Below are positions 25,707 to 35,002 of a DNA stretch of 64,000 bases, in pieces. Positions within the stretch are counted from its first letter, which is position 1; the number at the start of each line of letters is the position of its first letter. The stretch covers positions 104,190-168,189 of the forward strand of contig CAWAMJ010000014.1 in NCBI GenBank assembly GCA_963783085.1, written 5' to 3'. This DNA comes from CAVYUC01 sp963783085. Lineage in GTDB: Bacteria; Bacteroidota; Bacteroidia; Bacteroidales; Prolixibacteraceae. A program made the translations under genes and the position numbers. Below the pieces are notes generated by a model. The model ran no database searches. It was not told the origin of the DNA and saw only the letters and a program-made list of their open reading frames with translations.

Positions 25707-26576
25707 ATGAAGTTAATGCACGAACAAATTGATTTTCCGGGACGCTCCACTGTAAAAGTAAAATGGCAGGAAAAACCACACTTTACGTATCCCTGGCATT
25801 TTCATTCTGAATATGAAATCCTGTATGTTATCGAAGGACACGGAACCAGTTTCGTGGCGGATAATATCGAAGAATTTACGGGAGGTGATTTGGTTTTGGT
25901 GGGTAGTAACCTTCCTCATTTCTGGAAAAGTGATGAATCGTACTTTGAGGAAAAAAATACAAAAACAGCCAGGTATATCGTCATTCAATTTTCCAACGAA
26001 TTTTTTAAGGAAGCCATTTCGGAATATCCTGATTTTCATTTGATCAAAGTTTTACTGGAACGTTCTTCCCGCGGAATCCGGTTTACCCCATCATTTGCTG
26101 AAAAAGTGAAAAAACAGATTATTGAAATAGCATCCGCAACCGGTTTTGAGCGTACTATTTTGTTGCTTGTCCTGTTACAGCAACTGGCTAAAACAACCGA
26201 ATATAAAGTACTTGCCGGCGAGCTTTACCAAATTGAAAACCATAATTTTGTAAGCTCAAGGTTAAATAAAGTAATCCATTATTTAAATGCCAATTACCTG
26301 AAGAAAATACAGCTCGAAGAAGTTGCCGAAGTAGCGAACATGCACCCTTCCGCGTTCTGCCGCTTTTTCAAGGAAAAATCAGGAAAGTCGCTTTCGGAGT
26401 TTGTAAACGACATGCGAATTAGTTATGCCTGCCGACTCATTATCGAAGGAAAAATGTCGGTTTCCCAAATTTGTTATGAAAGCGGTTTTAACAACCTTTC
26501 CAATTTCAACCGAACCTTTAAAAAACAGACCGGTTTCACGCCCACCGATTATTTCAGGGAGTTCAACAAAAAATAG
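25707..26576 (+). CDS. AraC-family transcriptional regulator with cupin sensor
   Basis: A 289-residue regulator. The N-terminal cupin domain (about 20-110) includes HFTYPWHFHSEYEILYVIEGHG and GDLVLVGSNLPHFW. The C-terminal double helix-turn-helix (about 190-288) contains LEEVAEVANMHPSAFCRFFKEKSGKS and the closing signature SVSQICYESGFNNLSNFNRTFKKQTGFTPTDY. The cupin probably senses a sugar or sugar-derived ligand. It lies between the minus-strand catabolic locus and the beta-galactosidase gene, so it likely controls one or both. No susCD-type hybrid two-component sensor or ECF sigma factor is in the window, which makes this the best local regulator candidate. Confidence 0.9.
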   Translation: MKLMHEQIDFPGRSTVKVKWQEKPHFTYPWHFHSEYEILYVIEGHGTSFVADNIEEFTGGDLVLVGSNLPHFWKSDESYFEEKNTKTARYIVIQFSNEFFKEAISEYPDFHLIKVLLERSSRGIRFTPSFAEKVKKQIIEIASATGFERTILLLVLLQQLAKTTEYKVLAGELYQIENHNFVSSRLNKVIHYLNANYLKKIQLEEVAEVANMHPSAFCRFFKEKSGKSLSEFVNDMRISYACRLIIEGKMSVSQICYESGFNNLSNFNRTFKKQTGFTPTDYFREFNKK

Positions 26577-26581
26577 ATTTT

Positions 26582-26623
26582 AACCGATTTCGGTTTCTAC
26601 ATCTGTTAAATAACTTAGTTTTG
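26582..26623 (+). promoter_or_regulatory. Promoter region of the beta-galactosidase gene with a palindrome
   Basis: TAGTTTTG (26616-26623) fits the TAnnTTTG -7 box, 23 bp before the ATG. The -33 position (near 26593) lacks TTTG, and just there lies the perfect palindrome AACCGA-TT-TCGGTT (26582-26595). A weak -33 with an adjacent dyad suits activator dependence. Confidence 0.5.
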
Positions 26624-26646
26624 TAATTAAACCATAAAAACCTGTC

Positions 26647-29600
26647 ATGAAAAACTATTACCTGTTTTTGTCATTCTGTTTTGGTTTTCTATGCAATTAT
26701 GTTTTTGCACAGGAAGTCGAATTCCTTCGCGACGACTGGGAAAATCCGGCTGTTTTCGAAAAAGGCCAAAATGCGCCGCATGCTTTTCACGTTCCTTTTA
26801 CAACCCGCGAAGCAGCTTTAAAAAACGATAAAACCAACAGCGACAATTTTCAGTTGCTCAACGGCCAGTGGAAATTCAAATGGGTGGAAACGCCGGAACA
26901 GGTACCCGAAGGTTTTTGGGAACCCGGTTTCAATGTAAAAAACTGGGACGATATTAAGGTGCCGTCCAATTGGCAGTTGAAAGGTTACGGTCATCCGAAG
27001 TTCCGAAATGTTGCACTGACTTTTGAAAGCAACCCGCCAAATATTCCGGATTATTACAACCCGGTGGGATGTTACAAACGTATGTTCAACGTTCAGCCGG
27101 GCTGGAAAAACAAAGAAGTGATGCTTCGTTTCGAAGGAATTAAATCGGCATCGTATGTTTGGGTGAACGGAAAACGTGTGGGATACAACCAGGGCGGCTT
27201 TGAACCGGCTGAGTACGATATCACTCCATTTATTAAAACCGGCAAAAATGATTTGTCGGTGCAGGTCATCCGTTTCTCCGATGGCTCGTACCTCGAGAAC
27301 CAGGACATGTGGCGGCTGTCGGGTATTTTTCGGGATGTGGAATTGTATGCACAACCCAAAACTTTCATCCACGACTTTTATGTGATTACCGACCTGGATG
27401 AAAGTTATACCGATGCAAAACTCGCTGTGGAAACTGATATTCAGAATAAAAACAGCGAAACAGCTGCCTGTTCGCTCGAAATCGATGTGCTGGATGAAAA
27501 TAACCAGTCGATTCTCAACGAGGGAATACAGTCCATGAATTTCAAAATTGATGGTCATTCAACAAAAAAAGTAACGGTTTCCTCTTTGGTTGAAAACCCG
27601 AGAAAGTGGTCTGCAGAATTTCCAAACCTGTACACCATTCTCTTTCAGCTAAAAGATGAAAATGGAAAAACCATTGAAGCGTTCACCAAAAAAATTGGTT
27701 TTCGTGAAGTGGAACTGGCGGATAATATTTTAAAAATTAATGGCGTGCCGGTAAAATTTAACGGGGTAAACAGCCACATGCACCATCCCGAACACGGGCA
27801 GGCGGTGCCGGTGGAAACGCTGCGAAAAGATTTGCTGATTATGAAGCAGTTCAATATAAACAACGTGCGGACGTGCCATTATCCGCCGTCGCCGGAATAC
27901 ACCGAACTTGCCGATGAACTGGGGATTTACATTTTTGCCGAAGTGGGCGACGAAGCACATTCCAATACGCAATTATCGGGCGATCCGGCTTGGACTGAAA
28001 TGTATAAAGACCGCAGCCGCAAACTGATTTACCGTGAACGAAACCACGCATCGGTGGTGGTGTGGAGCGCCGGAAATGAATCGGGTTCAGGTGATAATAT
28101 CAAAGCAGTAATCGAAACCGGAAAAGAAATCGATCCCAGCCGTCCGGCATGGATGTACGGAGGCAACAAATTCTACATTCCATTTGAAGATTTGGTGGGG
28201 CCACGTTACTGGATACCTTCGCAATTGAAAAATCTGGCCGAAGGAAAAGTTTTGCCACCCGACGATCAGCGGCCGTCGTACATGGACGAATACATTGCCG
28301 CCACCGGAAACGGACTGGGCGGAATGGACGAATACTGGGAATTGATCCGCAGGTACCCGCGACTGACCGGCGGCGCAATCTGGGACTGGATTAGCCCGGG
28401 AGTGAATACCCCGCGCTGGATATTACCCGATTTGTCGGCCAAACATAATGATGGACAGGTAATGGGACGGCCGATCTTTACAGAAGGAAAAAACGGGCGC
28501 GGGCTCGAATTTTCGGGGCACGACGACTGGGTGGAATTCTACCGCGACCCCAGCCTCGACATCACCGGGAACCAAATCTCCATCGGGTTTTGGGTGAAAC
28601 CAATGGAAATTCCGCAGCCAAATACATTCCTGACGAAAGGGAAATACCAATACGGAATCAGGATGAACTCGCCGGAAAGCCTGGAGTTTTATATTCACAG
28701 CGGCGAACGGATTTCTATAAAAGCGAAAGTGAATGATAACTGGTACGGAAACTGGCATTATGTTGCCGGCATTTACGACGGCGGAAAAATTCAGCTTTAT
28801 GTTGATGACCAGTTGGTGGCAGACGGCAATTTCACAGGAAACATCGATCACAATCCTTTCCCGCTGTGTATCGGCCGCGAGGCGGAAACACAGGATCAGG
28901 GGGAATATTCAGGCCGCATGTCGAAAATGATCATCGATGATGTGAAGGTTTTTGATCGTGCCGTTTCACTTTCGGAACTAAAAACGGGTACAAACGGCGC
29001 CGTGCTGACCCTTGATTTTGAATACGATAAAAAGGAAGGCGAATTCTATTCAGTGGGTTTGGGTGGACGAACGTACGGAATCATCTGGCCCAACCGCCAA
29101 ATTCAACCCGAAATCTATCAGATAAAAAAATCGGGACAGCCGGTAAAATTCGAAATGGTCGATCCGCGAAAAGGAGTCGTGAAAATTACCAATTACCATC
29201 ATTTTAAAAACCTGAATGAACTGGCCGGAAGCTGGGAATTATCCGCTGACGGTAAAGTGGTACAGTTGGGAAAACTGAACATTGAATTACCTGCACAACA
29301 GACAAAAGAAATTGTTGTTCCATTTGATTATTTCGGCGACAGCAACTTCAGGGAGAGAATTCTGACCATCTCGTTTAAATTAAAGGAAAGTACCAACTGG
29401 GCCGAATCAGGGCATGAAATTGCATGGGAACAGTTTAATATTCCACCGGCGTCGTCCGATGTACTTCAGGTTGAGCAGGGGAATTCCATAGAAACAGCAG
29501 AATTTGATTCGATAATTCAAATTACCGGCGGAAATTTCAGGTACCAACTGAGCAAACAAACCGGACAATTTGTATCGCTGCAATACAACGGTACCGAGTA

Positions 29601-30423
29601 TCTTGAAGGCGGGCCTGCTTTCCAGGTCTGGCGGGCGCCGCTGGCCAACGACATCGATCCGTGGGGCAGCCAGCATTTCTCTCAGCGCAACTATACACCC
29701 GGTTTGGGCCGCAGCATCGACAACCAGTTACGCACCCTCGGGTTAAAAAATTTGGTGCCACAGGTAGACGATATTCAAATTGATGATAAACCGGGTTCAT
29801 CGGTTTCCATTCGCGTAAAAGCCTCATCCAATTCGTCGCTCGATCCGGCACTGAAAATGACCAAAGGCCGCGATGTTCCTTCGTTTGAGAGGCATGAAAC
29901 CTGGATAATCTCTGCGGATGGATCCATCGTGCTGCAGCAGGAAATCGTTCCGCACGGTCCCATGCCCGATATGCTCCAGAAAATAGGTTTGCAGTTTCAG
30001 CTTCCGAAAGCATTCAGAAACGTGGAATGGTATGGCCGCGGCCCGTTTGAAACCTACCCCGACCGCAAAACCGGGGCAAAAACCGGATTGTATCAATCAA
30101 ATGCAGATGAAATGTATGTTCCATACATTATTCCGCAGGAATACGGCAACCGCACCGAAGTACGTTGGCTGAAAGTTCAGGATGAAAACGGGAAAGGCCT
30201 GCTGATAAAAGGCGGTGATCTACTGAATTTCAGCTTGCACAAATACACCACCGACAACCTGGAGCGCGCCATGTACACCTACCAGTTGCAGGAAACGCCA
30301 AATACCATTCTAAATGTAGATTACGAAGTTACCGGAGTTGGCGGCACGGCAGTACGCCAGTTGCAGCGCTACCGTGTGATGCCGGGGGTGCGGAAGTATT
30401 CACTAACGATTCAGCCGTTTTAG
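26647..30423 (+). CDS. Secreted GH2 beta-galactosidase with inserted LamG domain
   Basis: A 1258-residue exported glycoside hydrolase of family 2. Signal peptide MKNYYLFLSFCFGFLCNYVFAQ; jelly-roll domain with FQLLNGQWKFKW and YVWVNGKRVGYNQGGFEPAEYDIT; TIM barrel with VNSHMHHPEHG and RTCHYPPSPEY; acid/base Glu478 in WSAGNESG; nucleophile Glu548 in YMDEYIAATGNGLGG; then GGAIWDWI. About residues 605-780 are a concanavalin-like LamG module (GLEFSGHDDWVEFYRD...VFDRAVSLSEL) inserted before the LacZ-type C-terminal domains. Those continue through VEWYGRGPFETYPDRKTGAKTGLY. It should release beta-galactosyl or related residues from an extracellular or periplasmic glycan. It lies downstream of the AraC gene. 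Confidence 0.92.
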   Translation: MKNYYLFLSFCFGFLCNYVFAQEVEFLRDDWENPAVFEKGQNAPHAFHVPFTTREAALKNDKTNSDNFQLLNGQWKFKWVETPEQVPEGFWEPGFNVKNWDDIKVPSNWQLKGYGHPKFRNVALTFESNPPNIPDYYNPVGCYKRMFNVQPGWKNKEVMLRFEGIKSASYVWVNGKRVGYNQGGFEPAEYDITPFIKTGKNDLSVQVIRFSDGSYLENQDMWRLSGIFRDVELYAQPKTFIHDFYVITDLDESYTDAKLAVETDIQNKNSETAACSLEIDVLDENNQSILNEGIQSMNFKIDGHSTKKVTVSSLVENPRKWSAEFPNLYTILFQLKDENGKTIEAFTKKIGFREVELADNILKINGVPVKFNGVNSHMHHPEHGQAVPVETLRKDLLIMKQFNINNVRTCHYPPSPEYTELADELGIYIFAEVGDEAHSNTQLSGDPAWTEMYKDRSRKLIYRERNHASVVVWSAGNESGSGDNIKAVIETGKEIDPSRPAWMYGGNKFYIPFEDLVGPRYWIPSQLKNLAEGKVLPPDDQRPSYMDEYIAATGNGLGGMDEYWELIRRYPRLTGGAIWDWISPGVNTPRWILPDLSAKHNDGQVMGRPIFTEGKNGRGLEFSGHDDWVEFYRDPSLDITGNQISIGFWVKPMEIPQPNTFLTKGKYQYGIRMNSPESLEFYIHSGERISIKAKVNDNWYGNWHYVAGIYDGGKIQLYVDDQLVADGNFTGNIDHNPFPLCIGREAETQDQGEYSGRMSKMIIDDVKVFDRAVSLSELKTGTNGAVLTLDFEYDKKEGEFYSVGLGGRTYGIIWPNRQIQPEIYQIKKSGQPVKFEMVDPRKGVVKITNYHHFKNLNELAGSWELSADGKVVQLGKLNIELPAQQTKEIVVPFDYFGDSNFRERILTISFKLKESTNWAESGHEIAWEQFNIPPASSDVLQVEQGNSIETAEFDSIIQITGGNFRYQLSKQTGQFVSLQYNGTEYLEGGPAFQVWRAPLANDIDPWGSQHFSQRNYTPGLGRSIDNQLRTLGLKNLVPQVDDIQIDDKPGSSVSIRVKASSNSSLDPALKMTKGRDVPSFERHETWIISADGSIVLQQEIVPHGPMPDMLQKIGLQFQLPKAFRNVEWYGRGPFETYPDRKTGAKTGLYQSNADEMYVPYIIPQEYGNRTEVRWLKVQDENGKGLLIKGGDLLNFSLHKYTTDNLERAMYTYQLQETPNTILNVDYEVTGVGGTAVRQLQRYRVMPGVRKYSLTIQPF

Positions 30424-30513
30424 AAGAAAAAAATTTACAGAGGATAAAAAACAAAGACCGGATGTTACTCATAGTCTTTGGCTTATAGTCAACAAATTTT
30501 CATCTTTGTCTTC

Positions 30514-30759
30514 ATGGATGTGAAATTCAAAATTGGCAGCAGGATAAAAGAACTTCGGGAAGAAAAGAAAATGTCTCAGAAAGATTTATCATTTACAGCA
30601 AATTTAGACCGCAGTTATATTGCCAGTGTAGAAAACGGCCAGAGAAACATATCCATCATAAACATCGAAAAAATTGCTAATTCACTCGGTGTTTCTTTAC
30701 AACTATTTTTTAACAATGACCGGTTTGAGAACTTTACAGCAGATAAAAACAGCAATTGA
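30514..30759 (+). CDS. XRE-family controller protein of the restriction-modification system
   Basis: An 81-residue Cro/C1-type helix-turn-helix protein (IGSRIKELREEKKMSQKDLSFTANLDRSYIASVENGQRNISIINIEKIANSLGVSLQLFF), the size and form of C proteins that time endonuclease expression. The ATG at 30514 is chosen over an in-frame one 36 bp upstream because the HTH region starts normally from it. Its 3' end overlaps the endonuclease gene by 44 bp, so the two are cotranscribed. It likely binds its own promoter region upstream of 30514. Identification as a C protein rests on neighbourhood plus fold. Confidence 0.85.
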   Translation: MDVKFKIGSRIKELREEKKMSQKDLSFTANLDRSYIASVENGQRNISIINIEKIANSLGVSLQLFFNNDRFENFTADKNSN

Positions 30760-31624
30760 TCAACGTATTTCCAGTTGCCCGGCAAATCGATTAAATTTAT
30801 CTGAAGCACTTGAAATTATTAAAGTATCGCTTGAAGATATTATAACATCATCAGGTGAAAATGGAAAAAGATCGCTCATTACTTCACAACAACTTATTAA
30901 TTTACTGCACGAGGTGGTGAAATCATCACTCGTAACCGAAGGAGTTAATCCGGATTTAATACATCCTCCGGCAGGTAAAGCAAACGGAGAAAAAGTATTG
31001 GCCGGATTTTTAAAATTCAAAAAACAAGATATTTGCGTTTTCCCGAACAATAAAACTCCCCGGGAAGAACGAATCGATTTCAATGGATTGTACAATACAG
31101 GGACAACTGAACCGTATGGCGAACTTTTTTCTGAACATATATTATCCATTAATGTCAGGAGTCAATTAAGCAGCTTGGGTAAGAACGTTGACACGATGTT
31201 TGAAAGAACTTACGCCGAACCGCTAAATCTGCACCGGCGTGTTCCGAAAATGGTGCTTGGTGAAGTGTATTTGATTTCTGCCAGAGAACTCGAATCATTG
31301 CATGTGGCACAAAACACTGTAGTTTATAAGCCTTTTACAAGTGCAACGGCAAAAAATCTGGAAAAATACATAAAGGGATTTTCTGCGTTAAATATGAGGG
31401 CCAGCCAGCGAGATGATGATTTTAAATATGAAAGAGTTGCTCTGATTATTGCAGATTTTGCCCGGAATCCGGTAAAAGTTTATCATACTACTGAAGAATT
31501 GAAGTACGACAATCTGTTGCCTGAAAATTCAATTGCTACAATGGATAATTTGAGTTACGAAGGGCTAACCAAGAGATTGCTCGACGTATATGAAAAGCGT
31601 TTTGGAACCGGGATTTTAATTTGA
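30716..31624 (+). CDS. Putative type II restriction endonuclease
   Basis: A 302-residue cytoplasmic protein between an XRE controller and a DNA methyltransferase, the standard place for a type II endonuclease. I do not recognise its family. Conserved-looking stretches are INVRSQLSSLGKNVDTMFERTYAEPLNLH and VPKMVLGEVYLI, and the end is SYEGLTKRLLDVYEKRFG. No confident PD-(D/E)XK or HNH signature is seen, so the catalytic motif is open. The ATG at 30716 lies inside the controller gene; an earlier in-frame ATG at 30674 would lengthen the overlap. Its last 70 bp overlap the antisense methyltransferase gene, so the two 3' ends share DNA. Confidence 0.65.
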   Translation: MTGLRTLQQIKTAIDQRISSCPANRLNLSEALEIIKVSLEDIITSSGENGKRSLITSQQLINLLHEVVKSSLVTEGVNPDLIHPPAGKANGEKVLAGFLKFKKQDICVFPNNKTPREERIDFNGLYNTGTTEPYGELFSEHILSINVRSQLSSLGKNVDTMFERTYAEPLNLHRRVPKMVLGEVYLISARELESLHVAQNTVVYKPFTSATAKNLEKYIKGFSALNMRASQRDDDFKYERVALIIADFARNPVKVYHTTEELKYDNLLPENSIATMDNLSYEGLTKRLLDVYEKRFGTGILI

Positions 31625-33462
31625 TATTTTTTAATCAAAAAACTATCAATCTCATCTTCATTTTTTAAGCTTTTCAAATATTCAAGTTCTGTATTACTGA
31701 AAAAGGGTATCGTGAATTTCTCGATAAAATTCTTCTGGTAACATGGGAAACCACCCTGAATCGAAAAACTTGTCCGGCTGATGTAATAATCCATAACCAC
31801 CGAATTAAGGATTTTCTGAACTTCTAAAATATTTTCAGCTTTTGACATCGGATGGATTTTATCTGAAAACAGCGACGAAACTTCATTTGGATTGTTGAAA
31901 AAAATCCCGTAACCATTGGTGAAATAAGCCTCCTCCTCGGAAACGTACATAAATCTTGGATGTTTGCTAAAGGTTGGTGTAATTAATTTTATTCCTGTCT
32001 TTGTTATTCCCTGGGTTCTTCCCCATGAATAGAACGGAATGTATTTTTTTTTGCCTTTATCTCTGCCTGCCAGTTTTACTTTTTCCGACAACAAATAATT
32101 ATAACACTGGGGATATTTACTTTCAAATTCACTTTCCGGAATCGATACTGCGCCGTTTGGACTGATGAGGTAAGGCGTGATGATCCTCAATGTATTTTTA
32201 TTTAACTGTTCCTGGGATTTAAAATTTGAAATCTTATAAACCGGCCTTGTTATTTCTTTTTCAATGTGAAATGTTCCATTCTCAGTTGTTTTTTTAATTA
32301 ACCCATTTTTTTCGAAAATAGCATCAACAAAAAACACCTCATCTTTTAAAGTTGCAACACCTACAGAAATTGTAAATAAACTTTTTATTGGCGTACCAAC
32401 CGATTCAATTTTCCGAATATTTTCCTGTTCCTGTTTTTTTAATAATCTCCATTTTTTCACATTGAGATCATGAAAATAATTCAGAGAACCGTTTGCACTT
32501 TTTAAAAAGCAGGTACAGTTCTGATCATTGGTAATCCTATCGTAAAGGACAGCTTCATTTTTTTTCTTATTCAAAAACGAAATGGCAGTATATGTCTGGG
32601 CATCAAATACTTTTTTATGACTAAAATCAATGATTCGGTACAACGACCGGTTTTGGTGAAAATACTTTCTCAGTGAAATTCCGGAAAGCGATGTGAAATA
32701 GTTATTTGGAGTGATATAACCAAGCCTGCCTGAATCATTCAACAATTGATATCCCAGTTCAAAAAATGCAAAATAAAGATTAAAAGTGCCATTGTCGACA
32801 GACTTCCAGTTTTTGGATAAAAACGCCCGATTATCATCATTTAAATCCTGATATTTGACGTATGGTGGATTACCTACGATAACATCATAAGATGTTGTCC
32901 AGTTCCACTTCAAACTGTTCTTTTGTGTTATGTTGAAATCCGATTCTTCGATTATTTCGTTATTTTGTAATCCCAGAATGGATAATAGCAGTTTTGTGCG
33001 TTCAACATTATATTTCAAAATATCTGCTCCGTGGATATTTTCCCGCAAAATAGACTTTAAACTTTTTCTATATTTTCGTTTAAAATAATCAACTAACCCG
33101 ATAAGGAAAGCTCCGCATCCGCAACTCGGATCTAAACAAACATCATTTTCCAGCGGCGCCATTTCATTAATAATGTAATCAATCACATAATCGGGAGTAA
33201 AAAAAGCTCCGTTAAGCTTTCTGTCGTTCGATGGAATAATTAATTCAAGACAATTTTCAAGGTTTTTCAGGGTACCGATGTTAAGGCCGGAACACTGTAA
33301 AAATAAATCTGGTAGAATTTTAAAATCGTTGAACCTGCGATTTATTACCAGACTTTTTTTATAATCTAAACCGTTATCTTTCAGAAAAATATAATATAAA
33401 TGATTCTCAATATCATTAATATTGAATTTCTTAATAAGATCATTTAATATCGTTTTATTCAT
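31555..33462 (-). CDS. N6-adenine DNA methyltransferase (type II R-M, Eco57I/TaqI-like)
   Basis: A 635-residue N6-adenine methyltransferase. An N-terminal helical part is followed by GAFFTP, SAM-binding motif I LDPSCGCGAFL (residues 110-120), and catalytic motif IV NPPY (198-201). The C-terminal half (about 330-620) is a target-recognition domain with ISPNGAVSIPESEFESKYPQCYNYL. It should protect the cognate site from the neighbouring endonuclease. The gene converges on the endonuclease gene with a 70-bp tail-to-tail overlap. Its own promoter lies on the other side, so methylase and nuclease are independently transcribed, as controller-regulated systems require. Confidence 0.9.
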   Translation of the reverse strand: MNKTILNDLIKKFNINDIENHLYYIFLKDNGLDYKKSLVINRRFNDFKILPDLFLQCSGLNIGTLKNLENCLELIIPSNDRKLNGAFFTPDYVIDYIINEMAPLENDVCLDPSCGCGAFLIGLVDYFKRKYRKSLKSILRENIHGADILKYNVERTKLLLSILGLQNNEIIEESDFNITQKNSLKWNWTTSYDVIVGNPPYVKYQDLNDDNRAFLSKNWKSVDNGTFNLYFAFFELGYQLLNDSGRLGYITPNNYFTSLSGISLRKYFHQNRSLYRIIDFSHKKVFDAQTYTAISFLNKKKNEAVLYDRITNDQNCTCFLKSANGSLNYFHDLNVKKWRLLKKQEQENIRKIESVGTPIKSLFTISVGVATLKDEVFFVDAIFEKNGLIKKTTENGTFHIEKEITRPVYKISNFKSQEQLNKNTLRIITPYLISPNGAVSIPESEFESKYPQCYNYLLSEKVKLAGRDKGKKKYIPFYSWGRTQGITKTGIKLITPTFSKHPRFMYVSEEEAYFTNGYGIFFNNPNEVSSLFSDKIHPMSKAENILEVQKILNSVVMDYYISRTSFSIQGGFPCYQKNFIEKFTIPFFSNTELEYLKSLKNEDEIDSFLIKKYQIKIPVPKRFSYTSSNLLVSPS

Positions 33463-33603
33463 CTCCTCCAGATGTTGACTTTAAGTAACAAATCTAACCG
33501 TTTTTTTATAAACTCACAAACAATAAAACAAGAATTTATTATCATTTTAATTAACACCTCGATTTTTCACTCGCGCAACTAATGTTACGTAAAAAATTCG
33601 GGA

Positions 33604-33653
33604 ATAAAACAGAAACAGGTCCATTTTTGCGAATAAACCTGTTTCTGTTTTGT
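33604..33653 (-). terminator. Terminator after the C1 peptidase gene
   Basis: A perfect 15-bp stem: AAAACAGAAACAGGT (33606-33620) with ACCTGTTTCTGTTTT (33637-33651), loop of 16 nt. On the minus strand it is followed by ATTCCCGAATTTTTT. It starts 13 bp past the stop codon and may also stop transcripts from the other side. Confidence 0.8.
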
Positions 33654-33665
33654 CAAAAAAAACTT

Positions 33666-34919
33666 CTATTTGAATTTACTGAGGATATCTTTTACAGCAT
33701 CTTTATGTACGGTAAAACCCATCATTTTCAGCTTAATGTAATCTTCGTGAAAGAAATAATAGCCAAATTTCGGGTCGTTCTCGCCAACGTTGCGCGAACC
33801 CGAACTTGAATCTTTAATCAGGTACCAATCGTCGCCGGAACCTTTGTAGTTCTCCAGAATACCAATCAAATGCATGCCATGATCATCGGTGGTGGCGCCG
33901 TTTGAAAAGCGAAACTGGCGCGCATCTTCGTTGATGTAATCCGAAGGAATATCGTAATCCGGAATCATCGCGCAGTTTGTTTCGCGGCTAAAACCGGTTT
34001 CCGAAACGTCGCCGCCAATACTCATGGTGTAGCCGCTTTTGATGATATCCTTTACAGCTTTCATAAAAACATCGAGCGGAACGTTGTAATAATCTTTACT
34101 GTGCCACCAGTTATCCGGAACGTTGTATTCCACCTGTTCCCAGTAAGGTTCCTGTTCGTAGGACAGAATTTCAACAAAATCGTTGGGATTCAGCTTCAGA
34201 TAATCTTTCAAATAGGTTTTTGGGGTATACATTTTCCCTTCAACGGCAAATTCCACCGGTGGTTTGCCAATGTAGTGATTCATAATGTCTTTTATGGTTT
34301 CGAGGCCAAATTCCACGTTCCATGAATTTGTTTCTTTCATGGAATTCAAAAAACCTTTCATCTCTTCCATCATTTCGGCGTGGGTATGAAATTTCCGTCC
34401 TTGCAGCAAACCGGTGTATTCACTTTCAGGCACTGCACCATACATTTTCATGATACGCGCCACCGCATTTCCTTCCGAACCTTCATCGAAATTGGAATTC
34501 CCACGCTCTTCGATAAACCGCCGCGCTTTTTCCACGTATTCCCAATACACGGAATAAATTTCGGAAAGCTTCACCTGCTTGCCGGTCTGCCGGAATATTT
34601 CCGATTCATACAACGAAGAGGTGGAAAAACACCAGCAGGTGCCTGCATTTCCCTGAGAAATAGTACCCTGCGCCCATGCAGTGGTGTAAAGCGACGGATC
34701 ATTCGGCAAATCGAGGTCCGACTGATCCATGACAAACCGCTTGTATGGTTCTTTTTCTTTCAGTTTTTCGTCAACTGCATTTACATCTTTTAGGATTGAC
34801 TCGTAATAAAACCCTTCGCCTTCGTTATACACTTTGAATTTACCTTCGTCGGTATTGTTTTGTGCCGCGGCGCCAAAGGCAAATAACACACCCAACAGCG
34901 TGATTAATTTGTGTCTCAT
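33666..34919 (-). CDS. Exported C1-family (bleomycin hydrolase/PepC-like) peptidase
   Basis: A 417-residue papain-fold peptidase with signal MRHKLITLLGVLFAFGAAAQ. The oxyanion Gln and nucleophilic Cys are in SQGNAGTCWCF, and the His is in DDHGMHLIG. The third catalytic position, usually Asn in an NSWG-like segment, reads IKDSSSGS here, with Asp in the expected place. The size and the GKPPVEFAVEGKMYTPKTYLKDYL insert match the bleomycin hydrolase/aminopeptidase C group rather than classic papains. The signal peptide points to the periplasm. The ATG at 34919 starts at the signal peptide; an upstream in-frame ATG (34958) would add 13 residues before it. Confidence 0.88.
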   Translation of the reverse strand: MRHKLITLLGVLFAFGAAAQNNTDEGKFKVYNEGEGFYYESILKDVNAVDEKLKEKEPYKRFVMDQSDLDLPNDPSLYTTAWAQGTISQGNAGTCWCFSTSSLYESEIFRQTGKQVKLSEIYSVYWEYVEKARRFIEERGNSNFDEGSEGNAVARIMKMYGAVPESEYTGLLQGRKFHTHAEMMEEMKGFLNSMKETNSWNVEFGLETIKDIMNHYIGKPPVEFAVEGKMYTPKTYLKDYLKLNPNDFVEILSYEQEPYWEQVEYNVPDNWWHSKDYYNVPLDVFMKAVKDIIKSGYTMSIGGDVSETGFSRETNCAMIPDYDIPSDYINEDARQFRFSNGATTDDHGMHLIGILENYKGSGDDWYLIKDSSSGSRNVGENDPKFGYYFFHEDYIKLKMMGFTVHKDAVKDILSKFK

Positions 34920-35002
34920 TTTTAATTGTTTTTTGAATGTTATATACCTGATATTCAAACGAGCGCGGAAAATACTAATTTTTATCTGAAATGAAAGTGA
35001 CT

